DNA of 64,000 nt, taken from Akanthomyces muscarius. Lineage: Eukaryota > Ascomycota > Sordariomycetes > Hypocreales > Cordycipitaceae. A program made the translations under genes and the position numbers. The DNA is taken from contig NC_079246.1 of NCBI RefSeq assembly GCF_028009165.1, forward strand, positions 1,488,001 through 1,552,000, read 5' to 3'. Positions within the stretch are counted from its first letter, which is position 1. Every line of letters begins with the position of its first letter. The notes beneath the pieces were generated by a model, which saw only the letters and a program-made list of their open reading frames with translations, was not told the origin of the DNA and did no database searches. Below are positions 33,793 to 43,416 of the stretch, piece by piece.

Positions 33793-33945
33793 GGTGAGAT
33801 GGCCGAGTTGGTAAGCATCCCTGAACAACCGCCCAGTCAGTCAACTAGTGTTAACAACCCTCAAAGGTTATGGCGCCAGGTTAAGGTCACCTTAACGTGT
33901 TTCCTGGTGGAGCAATCCTCATGGGTTCGAATCCCATTCTCATCA
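33793..33945 (+). tRNA. tRNA-Leu(AAG), copy 2, with anticodon-loop and D-loop introns
   Basis: Same tRNA as copy 1 in opposite orientation, 3.86 kb away. Acceptor GGTGAGA (33793-33799) pairs with TCTCATC (33938-33944), discriminator A33945. The anticodon AAG is at 33883-33885. The anticodon-loop intron is 15 nt (33887-33901) and differs from copy 1 at two bases. The D-loop insertion is 56 nt (33811-33866). Removal of both gives the same 82-nt tRNA as copy 1. The B box GGTTCGAATCC is intact, and the A box is intact up to GG. Confidence 0.9.
33811..33866 (+). other. GT-AG intron-like insertion in the D-loop of tRNA-Leu copy 2
   Basis: Starts GTAAGC, carries GTTAACAA with the adenosine about 12 nt before the end, and ends CTCAAAG. 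It lies at exactly the same D-loop position as in copy 1. The sequence in between differs strongly from copy 1, while the 5' GT, a central CTAG, TAACAA and the terminal AG are shared. Confidence 0.75.
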
Positions 33946-33954
33946 GAGATGTTC

Positions 33955-33961
33955 TTTTTTT
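33955..33961 (+). terminator. Pol III terminator of tRNA-Leu copy 2
   Basis: A run of seven Ts, about 10 bases after the tRNA end, in a flank shared with copy 1. Confidence 0.8.
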
Positions 33962-35124
33962 GCCAACTCTTTCTAATTTTGCTCATGTTGGCCAAATGGG
34001 AAGACGAGTTCCTTTTACATTCCTTTTATTTCTCTTCATTGTCTGCACGAATAAGTCTTTTTTTTTCCGATGGGCCGTGGTTCTGTCAATGGGCAGCTAG
34101 CCCACTGTGGTCCATAGTCTTCCTGTAAGGCTTTTCACCGGTGCTGTCGAGAAAAGGACAAAACCTCGGCTACAGGAGAATTCAGCAACGAATGACGTTC
34201 CCACAGCAAGCCGCAACAGACCTGTCAGTCATTTTGTATGACGAATTATTACAGAACACGCGCTGCATACATATTTGCATCAAAGAAACGAGCACAGTCT
34301 TCCAAACGTCGGTGTCGTCCCATGATGCTGTCCCTCCCGGGTAGGCCTTTTCGTCTGGACCAAAATGCGGCACCGCATCGGCCCACAAGCGCTGTGGCCG
34401 CATTCCAATCTAGATGCAGCCGTGCACTTGATCTCCCAAACTTAAAGTTCTCTTTCTTCTTGGCAAAGAGAGACGGTGGCCAGCTGGAATGCCTTTTTGG
34501 CCTTTGCATGAGGGGAGCCCTGCGAGAGCCGTCGAGTACTCAGTACTGCTCGTTACTTGGCGCCGTCTCCACGCCCGTCGCACGCTGGCGCATAGGCCAT
34601 TGCAAAGTAGTTCCAACGACGGCCGGTTGGCTCACAAAGACAGCAACTACAATGGCACGTGAATGGTAGCCAGGCGGCACATTCTTCAGGCACTGAGACA
34701 GCACCGTAAACCAACACCAAGATTGTCCCAGAGATGATCGATTTATATTATCCTCACAAGCATATTTTACAGAAGTAGTTTTATGTTTTGTTTTTAGGAA
34801 TCCATTCATTTGGCTACATACAGTGATATGGTCGTAAATGGTTTCATGCGTATCCGAGCACATGCATTCTATTTTGAAAATTTGTTTGTTTGTTGGCGTA
34901 TCTCATGACGTACACTCAATCTCAGACCAGGCCGAGAAAGAGTGCAGAAAAAAAAGGGTATATACCAGAAGAGAAAGAAAGAAAGGTCTTGCCGTTTCTA
35001 AATGGAGATGTGTGTGTGAGCGTCTCTGCAGGTCTCGTCCTGACAAGCTTGAGAGAGCGACTCGTATGCGCAAGGCGCCAGCCTCGCAGCGCACATCATT
35101 GTGTGAATTGCAAAAACGGGGGGT
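33962..35124. other. Spacer between tRNA-Leu copy 2 and the RlpA-like gene
   Basis: Open frames on both strands (34238-34669 +, 34249-34509 -, 34540-34863 -) overlap and carry no motif. The right end is the 3' region of the RlpA-like gene. No gene is seen. Confidence 0.5.
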
Positions 35125-35928
35125 TTAGTTGAAAGACCAAGTAATCTCCTGTCGGCCAGCGGTGAGGTCGCCATAGAGGTCCTTGAAGACCTTTTTGCTG
35201 ACGTCAATGCTGCCGATGGCGCAGCTGGGGCACTTGTCGCGGACAGTGGCCTGGACGGACTTGCCGTTGCCGTAGATGGTGATTGTCTTGTCGCACTTTG
35301 GGTTGCCGTTGGACTGGGCACCCATGAGTTCGCTGGAGAGGGCGACAATGTTCTGCGTGTCGTCCTTGCCGCTGTCGTCCAGACCACAAGCACCCATGCC
35401 GACGTCGTAGTAGGTGATGTCGCCGGAATGCTCACCGGAGCCGGAGCTGCCACCGCTGCTGCTCTGGGGGCTGGTCTTGGCCTCGGCGGGAGCAGAGGGC
35501 TGGGCAGCCGAGGAGGACGAGGAGACGGCCGGGGGAGGAGGAGGAGGGGCAGCGGTGGTGGTGGGCGAAGGAGGGGGAGGGGGAGGGGCAGCAGAGCTGG
35601 TAGTAGTCGTGGTGGTAGGCGCAGGAGGAGGAGGAGGGGGAGGAGGGGGAGCGGCGGTAGAGGTCTGCTTGGGCTGCTCGACCGAGGACGAAGCAGTCTC
35701 AAAGAACTGGGCGTTGGATGGCGCAGGGACGATCTGGTCACCGGTGTCGGTAGGGGCAGACTGGCCGGGGGTGACAAAGAGAGTGGTGCTAATGTCGACA
35801 ATCTCGGTGACGGTCTCGGTCTGGGTCACCCATTCCACCTCGGTGACGGTGACGAGGTCGCGGCGGTGGAGAGGCTTGGCCAAGACGGCGGCGAAGAGGG
35901 CGGCGGAGGCGAGAGTAAAGGACTTCAT
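35125..35928 (-). CDS. Secreted RlpA-like double-psi beta-barrel protein
   Basis: One frame of 267 residues. A signal peptide ([17 protein letters not shown]) is followed by KPLHRR, a likely Kex2 site. Then come a Thr/Val-rich stretch ([18 protein letters not shown]) and a long low-complexity region of Pro, Ser and Thr runs (residues about 85-165), probably O-glycosylated. The carboxyl third (about 172-267) is the double-psi barrel: [49 protein letters not shown] and [11 protein letters not shown]. This fold is shared with expansins, barwin and RlpA. The fungal proteins are wall-associated or secreted and some bind carbohydrate. Enzymatic activity should not be assumed. Confidence 0.9.
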   Translation of the reverse strand: MKSFTLASAALFAAVLAKPLHRRDLVTVTEVEWVTQTETVTEIVDISTTLFVTPGQSAPTDTGDQIVPAPSNAQFFETASSSVEQPKQTSTAAPPPPPPPPPAPTTTTTTSSAAPPPPPPSPTTTAAPPPPPPAVSSSSSAAQPSAPAEAKTSPQSSSGGSSGSGEHSGDITYYDVGMGACGLDDSGKDDTQNIVALSSELMGAQSNGNPKCDKTITIYGNGKSVQATVRDKCPSCAIGSIDVSKKVFKDLYGDLTAGRQEITWSFN

Positions 35929-38900
35929 GGTGAATGGCGTTGGGTGAGTGTCTCTGCTTTCAAAGCGAGTTGGTAGTTGTCGTTGCTGACGATGTCTGTA
36001 TGTTGATGGACGCTAGGCACAGCAAAGCAGTTGAAATGACTGAGAAAGTAGTTGTTGGTGCTTGTAGTTGGCGCTGCCAGTGCAAGGAGTGTGAGTTTAT
36101 GGGCGCGTAGAGCGTGTGGTTGTCGCGAGACGACAGAGGTTGGCGTTTTTATATATGTGTTTTCTGGCGTAAAAGGAACGTTGCTAGAAGCAGGACTCGA
36201 GCGAGCTTGAAGGAGGGAAGCACGACGAGTAGAAAAGGAAAGTCGGGTAGGGAAGGGACAGAGAATAAAAAAAGGCGCAAAAGAAGGAAAAAATCAAAAG
36301 AGAGAGAGAAGAGAGCGTCTTTTGTGTGTGAGTGTGTGCGATGCAGGTCGAAGCAGGAGGGTGGAGTGGAAGCTGAGAATGTGGAGGGTACTACTGGCGG
36401 AAGGGGGGGAGGGGGGGAGGGGGATACCGGGGCGCGGGCCTGTTTGTCTGTGGAAGTCGCAGCGTGCCTGAGTTTGGGTTTGGGCCGGTGTGCGCCCGTG
36501 TGCTGTGCCTGGCGACTGGGTACCTGACTAGCTGGCGGGAACGAATGCCAGGGGAGACAAGGGGGAGGGGGGACCAGCACACCAGGTGCAGGGCCACACA
36601 ACAGACTTCAGGCCTGGGCAAGCGGCCTGTGAGCCCGCAGGTACGGATACAGGCGGCAGGCCAAGACTCTGCCCGTCCGCGAATAGAAGGACCGGGGTTG
36701 ATCTGCCCTCGTCCGCCTGTCGCATCGGCTCGGTGGACACTGACAACAGCTTTTGCAGGCACTAAAACCGCCGCGAACCCGCTAAAAGGGTCGACAAGTC
36801 CACTGTGGACAGGCTCTGCTGGAGCCTGCTGGCGGTCTAGAATCATTCTGCCAGCATGGCGTGCGTGGTTTTATTTTCCGTTTTTTTCTAACCGAAGTAC
36901 GGATAGAAGAGAAAGAGGACATGGAGGGACATTCACTTCTGTGGTCATGGTAATGAGAACCAACGCTGTCGCTGGCTTCCATCTAATAGGTACAGCCGCC
37001 AACGAAACCAAGCGTCAACAGGTCTCCCGAACAATCCACCAGCAGGCGTCAGACCATTGTCAATAAATAAAGCTGCAACAATGACAATGCAGGAGCAGTA
37101 CTTGTTATCTACTGACCTTGCAGCCAACACCGCACAGAGAGACGAGGCATGCACAACATGTACCTCTGGTGCTCTGTACTGGCGCTATCCACGGTTGCAC
37201 GGCTCAACGGGAGACGCTCCCATGTGGCGTCAGCCAGGGGGCCTGGACGCCATTGGCACAGCCCTTGCACCCGACGCGCACCACAGCATTCGCCAAGTAC
37301 CTCGACAGGTAGAGTACCTGCAGCTTGGTGATGTTTCCGCCTTGTCGCATGTACCCGGTACGCAGGCAAAAATACAGGCCAGGGAGCCTGCTTTTTCTAT
37401 TTACAGGCCCGCGTTACAGAAGCCCCCGTGCTGGTACCTGCGCTGTAATAAATATAAATAAAACTCGGGCCTGGGCTGGGTTGCTGGGCTTGTGTGTCCT
37501 GCCACCGCCCGGTCTCCACCCGTTTTGCTCTCCAGGCACTCCCAGGCCCTGATTGGCCGTGTACCTTGCGCTATCCTGCTTCTGGTGCCATTTCCTCGGC
37601 TTTCCTTTTCACTTTTTTTCTCTTCCAATTCTTCCTCGGCCTGTCTTGTTTGCCCTGAATGGCTGCCTCCCCCCCTGTCCTGTACGGAGTACCTACTGAG
37701 TGATGCTACGATCTCACCACGCGCCAGCTCATGCAACCACTTTGTATCTGCGCTCTCACGAGCCAAAATGCACACAGTGACACATGCGATTCGCTTTTCT
37801 CGCGCGTCTGCTGTGCAGCAAGCTTTGCTTTGCTGGCAAGAGAGAGACATGCTTTTCTGCATGTTCGACGCCGTCACTCGTGTCTCAGACAAAACCAGCG
37901 CGGGCGCCTTCTTCTCCGCGACACTTGACTACCAAAGCTCTCTAGTTTCTTTGTTTGCTGCTACTGAGTAAGCGCTCTTTGACTTTGTCTCTCATGCAAT
38001 GTTTGAGCCAGAGACATGCTGCTACAGAATTGCAGAGACATGAAGAAAGAAAAGAAACGTTTGTAAAAGCGGAACTGTGCTGAATCAGTCAAAAACGCGC
38101 AACACAACACGGCCTACTGGTACCAACCCATCTCTTCCCTCCCTGCAGCCGCCCAATGACAGGCGTCGCCGCTCACACCTCGAAAAGGTACCGTACGCGC
38201 ACCACTGAGTAGAATGTGACCGGACGATTCGCACTGCACACTGTTCGGTCTGGCCTCTCCTCTCCTCCCCGCACCGCTCACCTTGAACCGTCGTCAGTGC
38301 GGCCGTGGACCAGACGAACACGATGAGCGCTTGCATCGATCAACAGCCTTTTCTGCCCCTTTGGACGCTGTTGCAGCCTCATGTCTTTTTTTTCCGCCTG
38401 AAGTGCAGTACGGCACGCTGAGACATGCGTGCAGCTGGTGCATCAGCTCGGATGACTCGCACCAGTCTTGAATCCATGCGGCGTGGTCGCCGTCGTCGAC
38501 CACGCCTGCAGCTGTTTCTTGCAGCTCCTCGGCAGACTGCCAGTACTTGGGCCTGGCACTTCAAACCACCGACATCGGAAAGATGCAGCGGCCGCAATTT
38601 ATCAAGCCGACATGCAGCTGTCGATTTTCTGCTCCCAACACATTCATGTCGCTGCCGACCAGGCGTCGTCAGGAGAAGCATAGTTTCGTCTTGTCGCTGT
38701 GTGGCAAACCGCGGCCCATTTCCGACTTGTATTCGTTACGATTTCACGTTCACGAACTTGCATCAAATCATTCAAATCGTATAATCCGCCGTGTAACTTG
38801 TTATAATTCGCCGTCACCCGACCACTCTATATCTACGTGCAGGCCGTCGGGAAACACACTTGACCTGCGACCGTCGCAGCAACAGCCATGCACCCAGACC

Positions 38901-39982
38901 AAAATTAACCGTCCAAAATCAACCGTCCAAAATCAATATGCTCAATGAATTTCAGACCTGCATGCCGCCATCGTCACACAACCTTTCCCCCCAACTCTTG
39001 GCGGCTTGAGGATGCGCCATTAGCAGTTGTGCTTACGCTGCGAGGCTCGGCACTGGTACGCCGTATTAGGAAGGGAACGGTGCAAGCTCTACCTACACAC
39101 TCGCCGCCGCCGAGCCGCCACTTTCCGTTCCGTCTCCTCCTGCTGACCTCGTAGAATGGTGACATTGCCATAGTTTAAATATAACCATGACTGTTTTCGG
39201 CTAATACTGGGCACACAGCGACCGGCAAGGCGTTTTCTTATCCCGCCTTCGCGCCACTCGGAATCGACCAGCACGAAACCCGACAGCCGGCCACACTAAC
39301 AGCAGGGGGTACGGACTCGGGAGTGAGTTGGCCAACCCCAGTCATCACGGACCATGATCTAGTTTCCTCGGAAGTTGCCCTATTGATGTATTACTGTGGA
39401 AATGCTCTTTAATTTTCGTGTTGGTGCATGGCAAGTTCCGTTGCCCGCGCAAATAATTGCCAGTTCTGTTCTGGCGGGTGGTCACGCGGCACTGCGCATT
39501 TACACTGCGTCATGTAAGAGAGGACTGCGCTGGCCAGCAGTTTGTTCAAGGTCCGTGCCTGAATCGTGATTTTCGTGAACCAGCTGCAAAGCACGACATT
39601 TTGATTTGGTTGTGCAGACATGAACTGACATGTGTAGACACGTGGTTGGCAGAGAAGGTCCTGCATGAACGCACCTCTTGCATGAACGAACCATATGCCA
39701 ATCTCAAACGTTTCGTTCTGCGCAAGGACCCAGTGACCCCGATTGTGGTAAAACAAACATCAGTAATGAAATGTGTCGCTATATATGCAATGAATGTGCT
39801 GGTGTAGTATGTACATGGTTCTGTTTGATCCTGCAAGCCCTCCCAATTATTACACCGGCCAGCCGAGCAAGTACACGGGCGTCCAGGCCAAGTCTCGTAT
39901 GTACAGCAGGCCGTTTCTCCCACCCCGAGGCCAAAATTGATAAGAAAAAAGTAGTCGTAAAAAGGGAAAGAAAAAGAATGAA
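35929..39982. other. Long gene-poor region between RlpA-like and 2EXR genes
   Basis: About 4 kb. The left part (35929 to about 36420) is the leader and promoter of the RlpA-like gene, with a purine-rich tract and a G-run block at 36403-36423. The rest contains only overlapping short frames with no motif. No tRNA arm pattern or mobile-element end was recognised. Confidence 0.5.
36403..36423 (+). repeat. G-run block (G7-A-G7-A-G5)
   Basis: Three G runs separated by single A bases on the plus strand. It lies 475 bp upstream of the RlpA-like start codon, and could fold as a G-quadruplex. Confidence 0.7.
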
Positions 39983-41005
39983 TCAGTGCCCCCTCGCAAG
40001 AACCACAGCTTCCAGCGTAAACGGCAGGCTGTCGTCGCCCTCGACGGCATCGCGCGCCTCACTCTCCACCTCGCACCGCTTGACCTCTCTCAGGAGCATC
40101 TTTTCCACATCATCCACGTGCTTGAGCAGCCCCTCGCCCAGCAGCGGCGCCTCGTCCGCGCGCGCCGCGTACCGCCCGCCCCCCATCGGCGCGTCCGTGA
40201 AGTGAAACGGCCGCACGCCGGCGGCCTCGTCGTGCGCGCTCGCCAGCGCCCAGCGCCGGGGCACGAGCGCCTCGTCCTCGCGCTCGTGCGGCTGCGGCAG
40301 CGGCCCGTACACGAGCTGCAGCCGCTCGAGGTTCGGCAGGCAGTGCAGCAGCCCCGCGAGCGCCGCGCCGGGCACGTCGGCCGCGGGGATGGCGAGCGTG
40401 CGGATCTCGACGCTGCGCGGCGCGGGCCGGCCGAAGAGCCCGCCCGACGACGCCGCCGCCGCGGCGCACGGCGAGGTGCTGCTCAGCGCCGCGTACCCGC
40501 AGTCGACGGTGCCGTAGTAGACGGCCGCCTGCCCGTCAAAGGGAAACGTGCACGGCCGCTGGCAAAAGTCGTCCCAGCGGTCGCGGCCGACGTAGACGGC
40601 GTCGCCCCGGCGCGGCTGCCAGGGCCGCACGACGACGCGCCCGCCGGCGTCGTGCTCCTCGTCCCACGCGCGCTCGTGCAGCTGCAGCGTCAGGTTCTCG
40701 CGCGCGGCCCACCGCAGCGCCACCTCGCGCGCCTCGTAGTTTACCGAAATGTGCGGCAGGCAGACGGGGACGTGCGGGTTGACGACGTCCTCCCCGAGCT
40801 CGTCGTCGGTCTCGAGGAGCGGGCGAGGTGGTGCGTCGGCGGCCGTCTCGGGCGCGTAAGGCTTCCACTTCCAGTCGCGGAAGAAATAGACGGCGCTGCC
40901 TTCGGACTCGGGGAGGGCGTCGTGCCAGATCTTGAGGCGCAGCTCGCAGGGCAGCTGGCCGAAGAGCGGGAACGATGGAGATGGTGTCACGCCATTGGGC
41001 CGCAT
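39983..41005 (-). CDS. 2EXR-domain protein of unknown function
   Basis: 340 residues in one frame. The amino end has the 2EXR motif PLFGQLPCELRLKIWHDALP, an F-box-like helix pair common in filamentous ascomycetes. PHISVNYEAREVALRW follows, another conserved element of this family. A later Leu-rich part (LAGLLHCLPNLERLQLVYGP) also fits. The biochemical role of the family is not known to me. The start is the first ATG (41003-41005); a longer frame exists only through a TTG. Coding GC is extremely high, so the opposite strand shows a long Arg-rich shadow frame. There is no signal peptide. Confidence 0.8.
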   Translation of the reverse strand: MRPNGVTPSPSFPLFGQLPCELRLKIWHDALPESEGSAVYFFRDWKWKPYAPETAADAPPRPLLETDDELGEDVVNPHVPVCLPHISVNYEAREVALRWAARENLTLQLHERAWDEEHDAGGRVVVRPWQPRRGDAVYVGRDRWDDFCQRPCTFPFDGQAAVYYGTVDCGYAALSSTSPCAAAAASSGGLFGRPAPRSVEIRTLAIPAADVPGAALAGLLHCLPNLERLQLVYGPLPQPHEREDEALVPRRWALASAHDEAAGVRPFHFTDAPMGGGRYAARADEAPLLGEGLLKHVDDVEKMLLREVKRCEVESEARDAVEGDDSLPFTLEAVVLARGH

Positions 41006-42336
41006 TGTTTGGAGAGAAGACAGAGACTGCAAGAAAGGAGAGGAAGAGAAATATGATATTGTTTCAAGGAATGATGTGACAAGGAAAGAGTTGTGTTAGT
41101 GACAAAGTGGAAGAGTTGAGTGCTTCGTATATCGTCCTATTTTACCAATACATGAATACTGACTGGACCGAAAAGTCAACGCGGCCGGCGCAACGTGGAA
41201 TACATATATGTATTTTCATGAAATTTACTCACTAGTAAACGAGGCTCCTTTTATAACCGGCCCCTGCATTCTCCACGTTTGTAAATTTGACATGGCCTGG
41301 GTGCAGGCATTCAACATTGGACAAGGCGTCCCATGCGCTGCTCAGTTGCCTATTCGGGGATTATTTCCCTTTACCTTGTTGATGCTCCAAGCGCCTAGCC
41401 CGCGCGCCCGGTTCCTATCTGACCTGGGGCTGGAATCAAGGCTTGCCAGGGCTTGGCGAGCTGGACTGGACGAAGCCGGGGCATGTCAGATTTTAATCCG
41501 ACCTTGCAGCACGGCGCCATGCAAGCTGGAATAAGCTTGAACCTGGTTTAAAGTGGGATCCCGGTGGCTTGCCCATGGCTAGGCGAGGTGAGACGATTGG
41601 GTTTGGCGTCACGTTGCAACACCGTTTTTTGTGTTGTTCTCAGATGATTTCAAGTTTGAAAGTCTTGCCATGGTTTTTACTTTTTTTCTTTGCTCTATTA
41701 TGCTTGTATATACATCTTCTTTAGTCTATCAACTCATGCCGTCGTGTTCGCATCGTGAGCGGAAGGCCCAGCTATATGTCAGCCGGTGTATAATATGTGA
41801 TTGTAAATATATGCCCCATTCATGTACTGTCCACGGATAAAGCCGAGAATCAAAGGCGGAGGTTGAAAAAAAAAAGCTACTGACAAGGGTAGCGGAGAGG
41901 TTGCGAAGAAAAGGGCTGCTACAGCACGTGGCGGCATGCTGACATGCAGCCAGATTTGCTTCGAGAAGCTGTGTGGGTTCCTACTGGTCCTGCTTGTACC
42001 CATGTATCCATCTTTTGGCATGGTGGTATGCCATACTTTTTGCTCTGATGGTCATGCCGGATTCGATATATCGGGTTTGCCATTGAGCATCCCCGTCTTT
42101 TGCGGATTGTGGGGGGCTTGCAGCCAGATTTGCTGGTGCATTCCGCGTGCTGCTCCCCACGGCGGCGCATTCCAGACCCCAACCGTCCACCGACATCAGC
42201 CTCAAAAAAAGAGGCTGGCTGTGGAAAAATCAATTCGCTGCACGGCTCGGATAACAAAAAGAAAAAAAAAAGCCGAGCCTCGTGATATGACATGTGCGCG
42301 GAGGCGTTCCTTTTCCAGGCCGCCGCTCCTGGATAA
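41006..42336. other. Intergenic region upstream of the 2EXR gene
   Basis: Promoter region of the 2EXR gene and 3' region of the methyltransferase gene. Frames here (41208-41534, 41936-42556) show no motif. No gene is seen. Confidence 0.5.
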
Positions 42337-43416
42337 CTACGAGAAGGGTGCTGTCACCTCGTCTGCAGGTTTCCTCTGCGTTTTGCTGCCCGCGGGAACA
42401 GCCTTGCTGTGCTTGGCCGTAAAGGCAAAGAGGAACAGGGACTGTCGCGAAAAGTCTGGACGGTCCTCGTCGAAGACCTCTTCCACCGCAAACGCCTTGC
42501 GGGCCATCTTGACAAACTGCATGTCGGCGCGGCGGCGCTTCTTGAAGCAAAAGTAGATGACGGCGTCTGGGTTGAGCGCGAGCAGGTCCCGGAGCGTCTG
42601 CATGAGCAGGGGAAAGGCGGGCTCAAAGTAGACGCATTCGCCGGCGAGAATCACGTTGGGTTTGTAGTCGACAACCTCTTGAGGCAGCGGTTCTCCCCTA
42701 AAACGTGAAAGACACATTTGGTGTTAGTCACGATCAAAACCGTTTCACTCTGGTGCGTATCGCTGTAGGAGATCCAGGTTTTTGAAAAAAAAAAAACACG
42801 TACCAGTTCAATATCGATGCGGTAGCCTTGTTCTCGACTTGGTTTAGGTCAATATTGTGCTTCATGAGCTCCAGCATCTCGTTCTGGTCCGTCAGCATGA
42901 GGCGGCTCTCCACGCCACAGCCTAGCGCAACAGCCAGACCGACGAGACCCCCGCCGGCACCGAGTTCTAGTCTGCACCTCTCTGGTCAGCTTTTTTTTCT
43001 TTCCATTTCGGCCTGCAAGTTTCGTTTGTCTAACTCTGCTAGGGGGCGTGTAAGGAGAGTTATTCTGCCTCGCATCTTCCACCTCCCTTGCATTGTCTGC
43101 TTGGGGGGGGGGGGGGGGGGGGGGGGCAAAAAAACACAGGAAAAGGAAAAAAAAAGACTTGCATTCTCGCATCCTGCAGTTCATGGCGGTGGTAGCGGAG
43201 CATATGCTTGCCGAGCACCATGCCCGCGGGCCATGTCTGGCCGCCGCAGCCGGTGCGCAGGTCCTCGCGCAGACGCAGCGGCCGCGAGAGCTGGCCGTCA
43301 AAGGTAATGTCTGTGTTGCCGGCAGGCTTCAGCTCGGGCAAGGGTGTGAGGTCCTCGCTGATGTGGATGGCGCCGAGGGGTGGCGAGTGCGACGGCGAGG
43401 CGGCAAAGTCGCCCAT
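42337..43416 (-). CDS. METTL21-type protein lysine methyltransferase (Efm6-like, tentative)
   Basis: Three exons (43163-43416, 42804-42971, 42337-42697) give 260 residues. Methyltransferase motif I is formed across intron 1: QDAR-ILELGAGGGLVGLA near residues 81-98. LTDQNEML follows, and then LNWGEPLP across intron 2. CVYFEPAFPLLMQTL matches the D/E-x-x-Y/F-E-P block of family-16 lysine methyltransferases. Proteins of this group methylate elongation factors and other translation proteins; the Efm6 assignment rests mainly on the YFEPAFPLL block. Intron 1 (42972-43162) begins with GC, not GT (AT|GCAAGT), and ends GTGCAG. Only this GC-AG splice gives the correct motif I frame. It also contains a C24 tract. 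Intron 2 is GTACGT...TTTTAG. The start is the first ATG of the aligned frame. Confidence 0.85.
43103..43126 (+). repeat. G24 homopolymer (C24 in the transcript) inside the GC-AG intron
   Basis: Twenty-four Gs in a row on the plus strand, followed by C and seven As. It lies within the first intron of the methyltransferase gene, 37 nt from the GC donor in the sense of transcription. Length errors in assembly are possible. Confidence 0.9.

Noticed and set aside
35414..35976. Gly- and Val-rich plus-strand frames opposite the RlpA-like gene
   Set aside because: Reverse complement of Pro/Thr repeats; the minus strand has signal peptide and barrel domain.
39986..41056. Long plus-strand Arg-rich frame opposite the 2EXR gene
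   Set aside because: Shadow of a very GC-rich gene; no motif, while the minus strand has a clear 2EXR domain.
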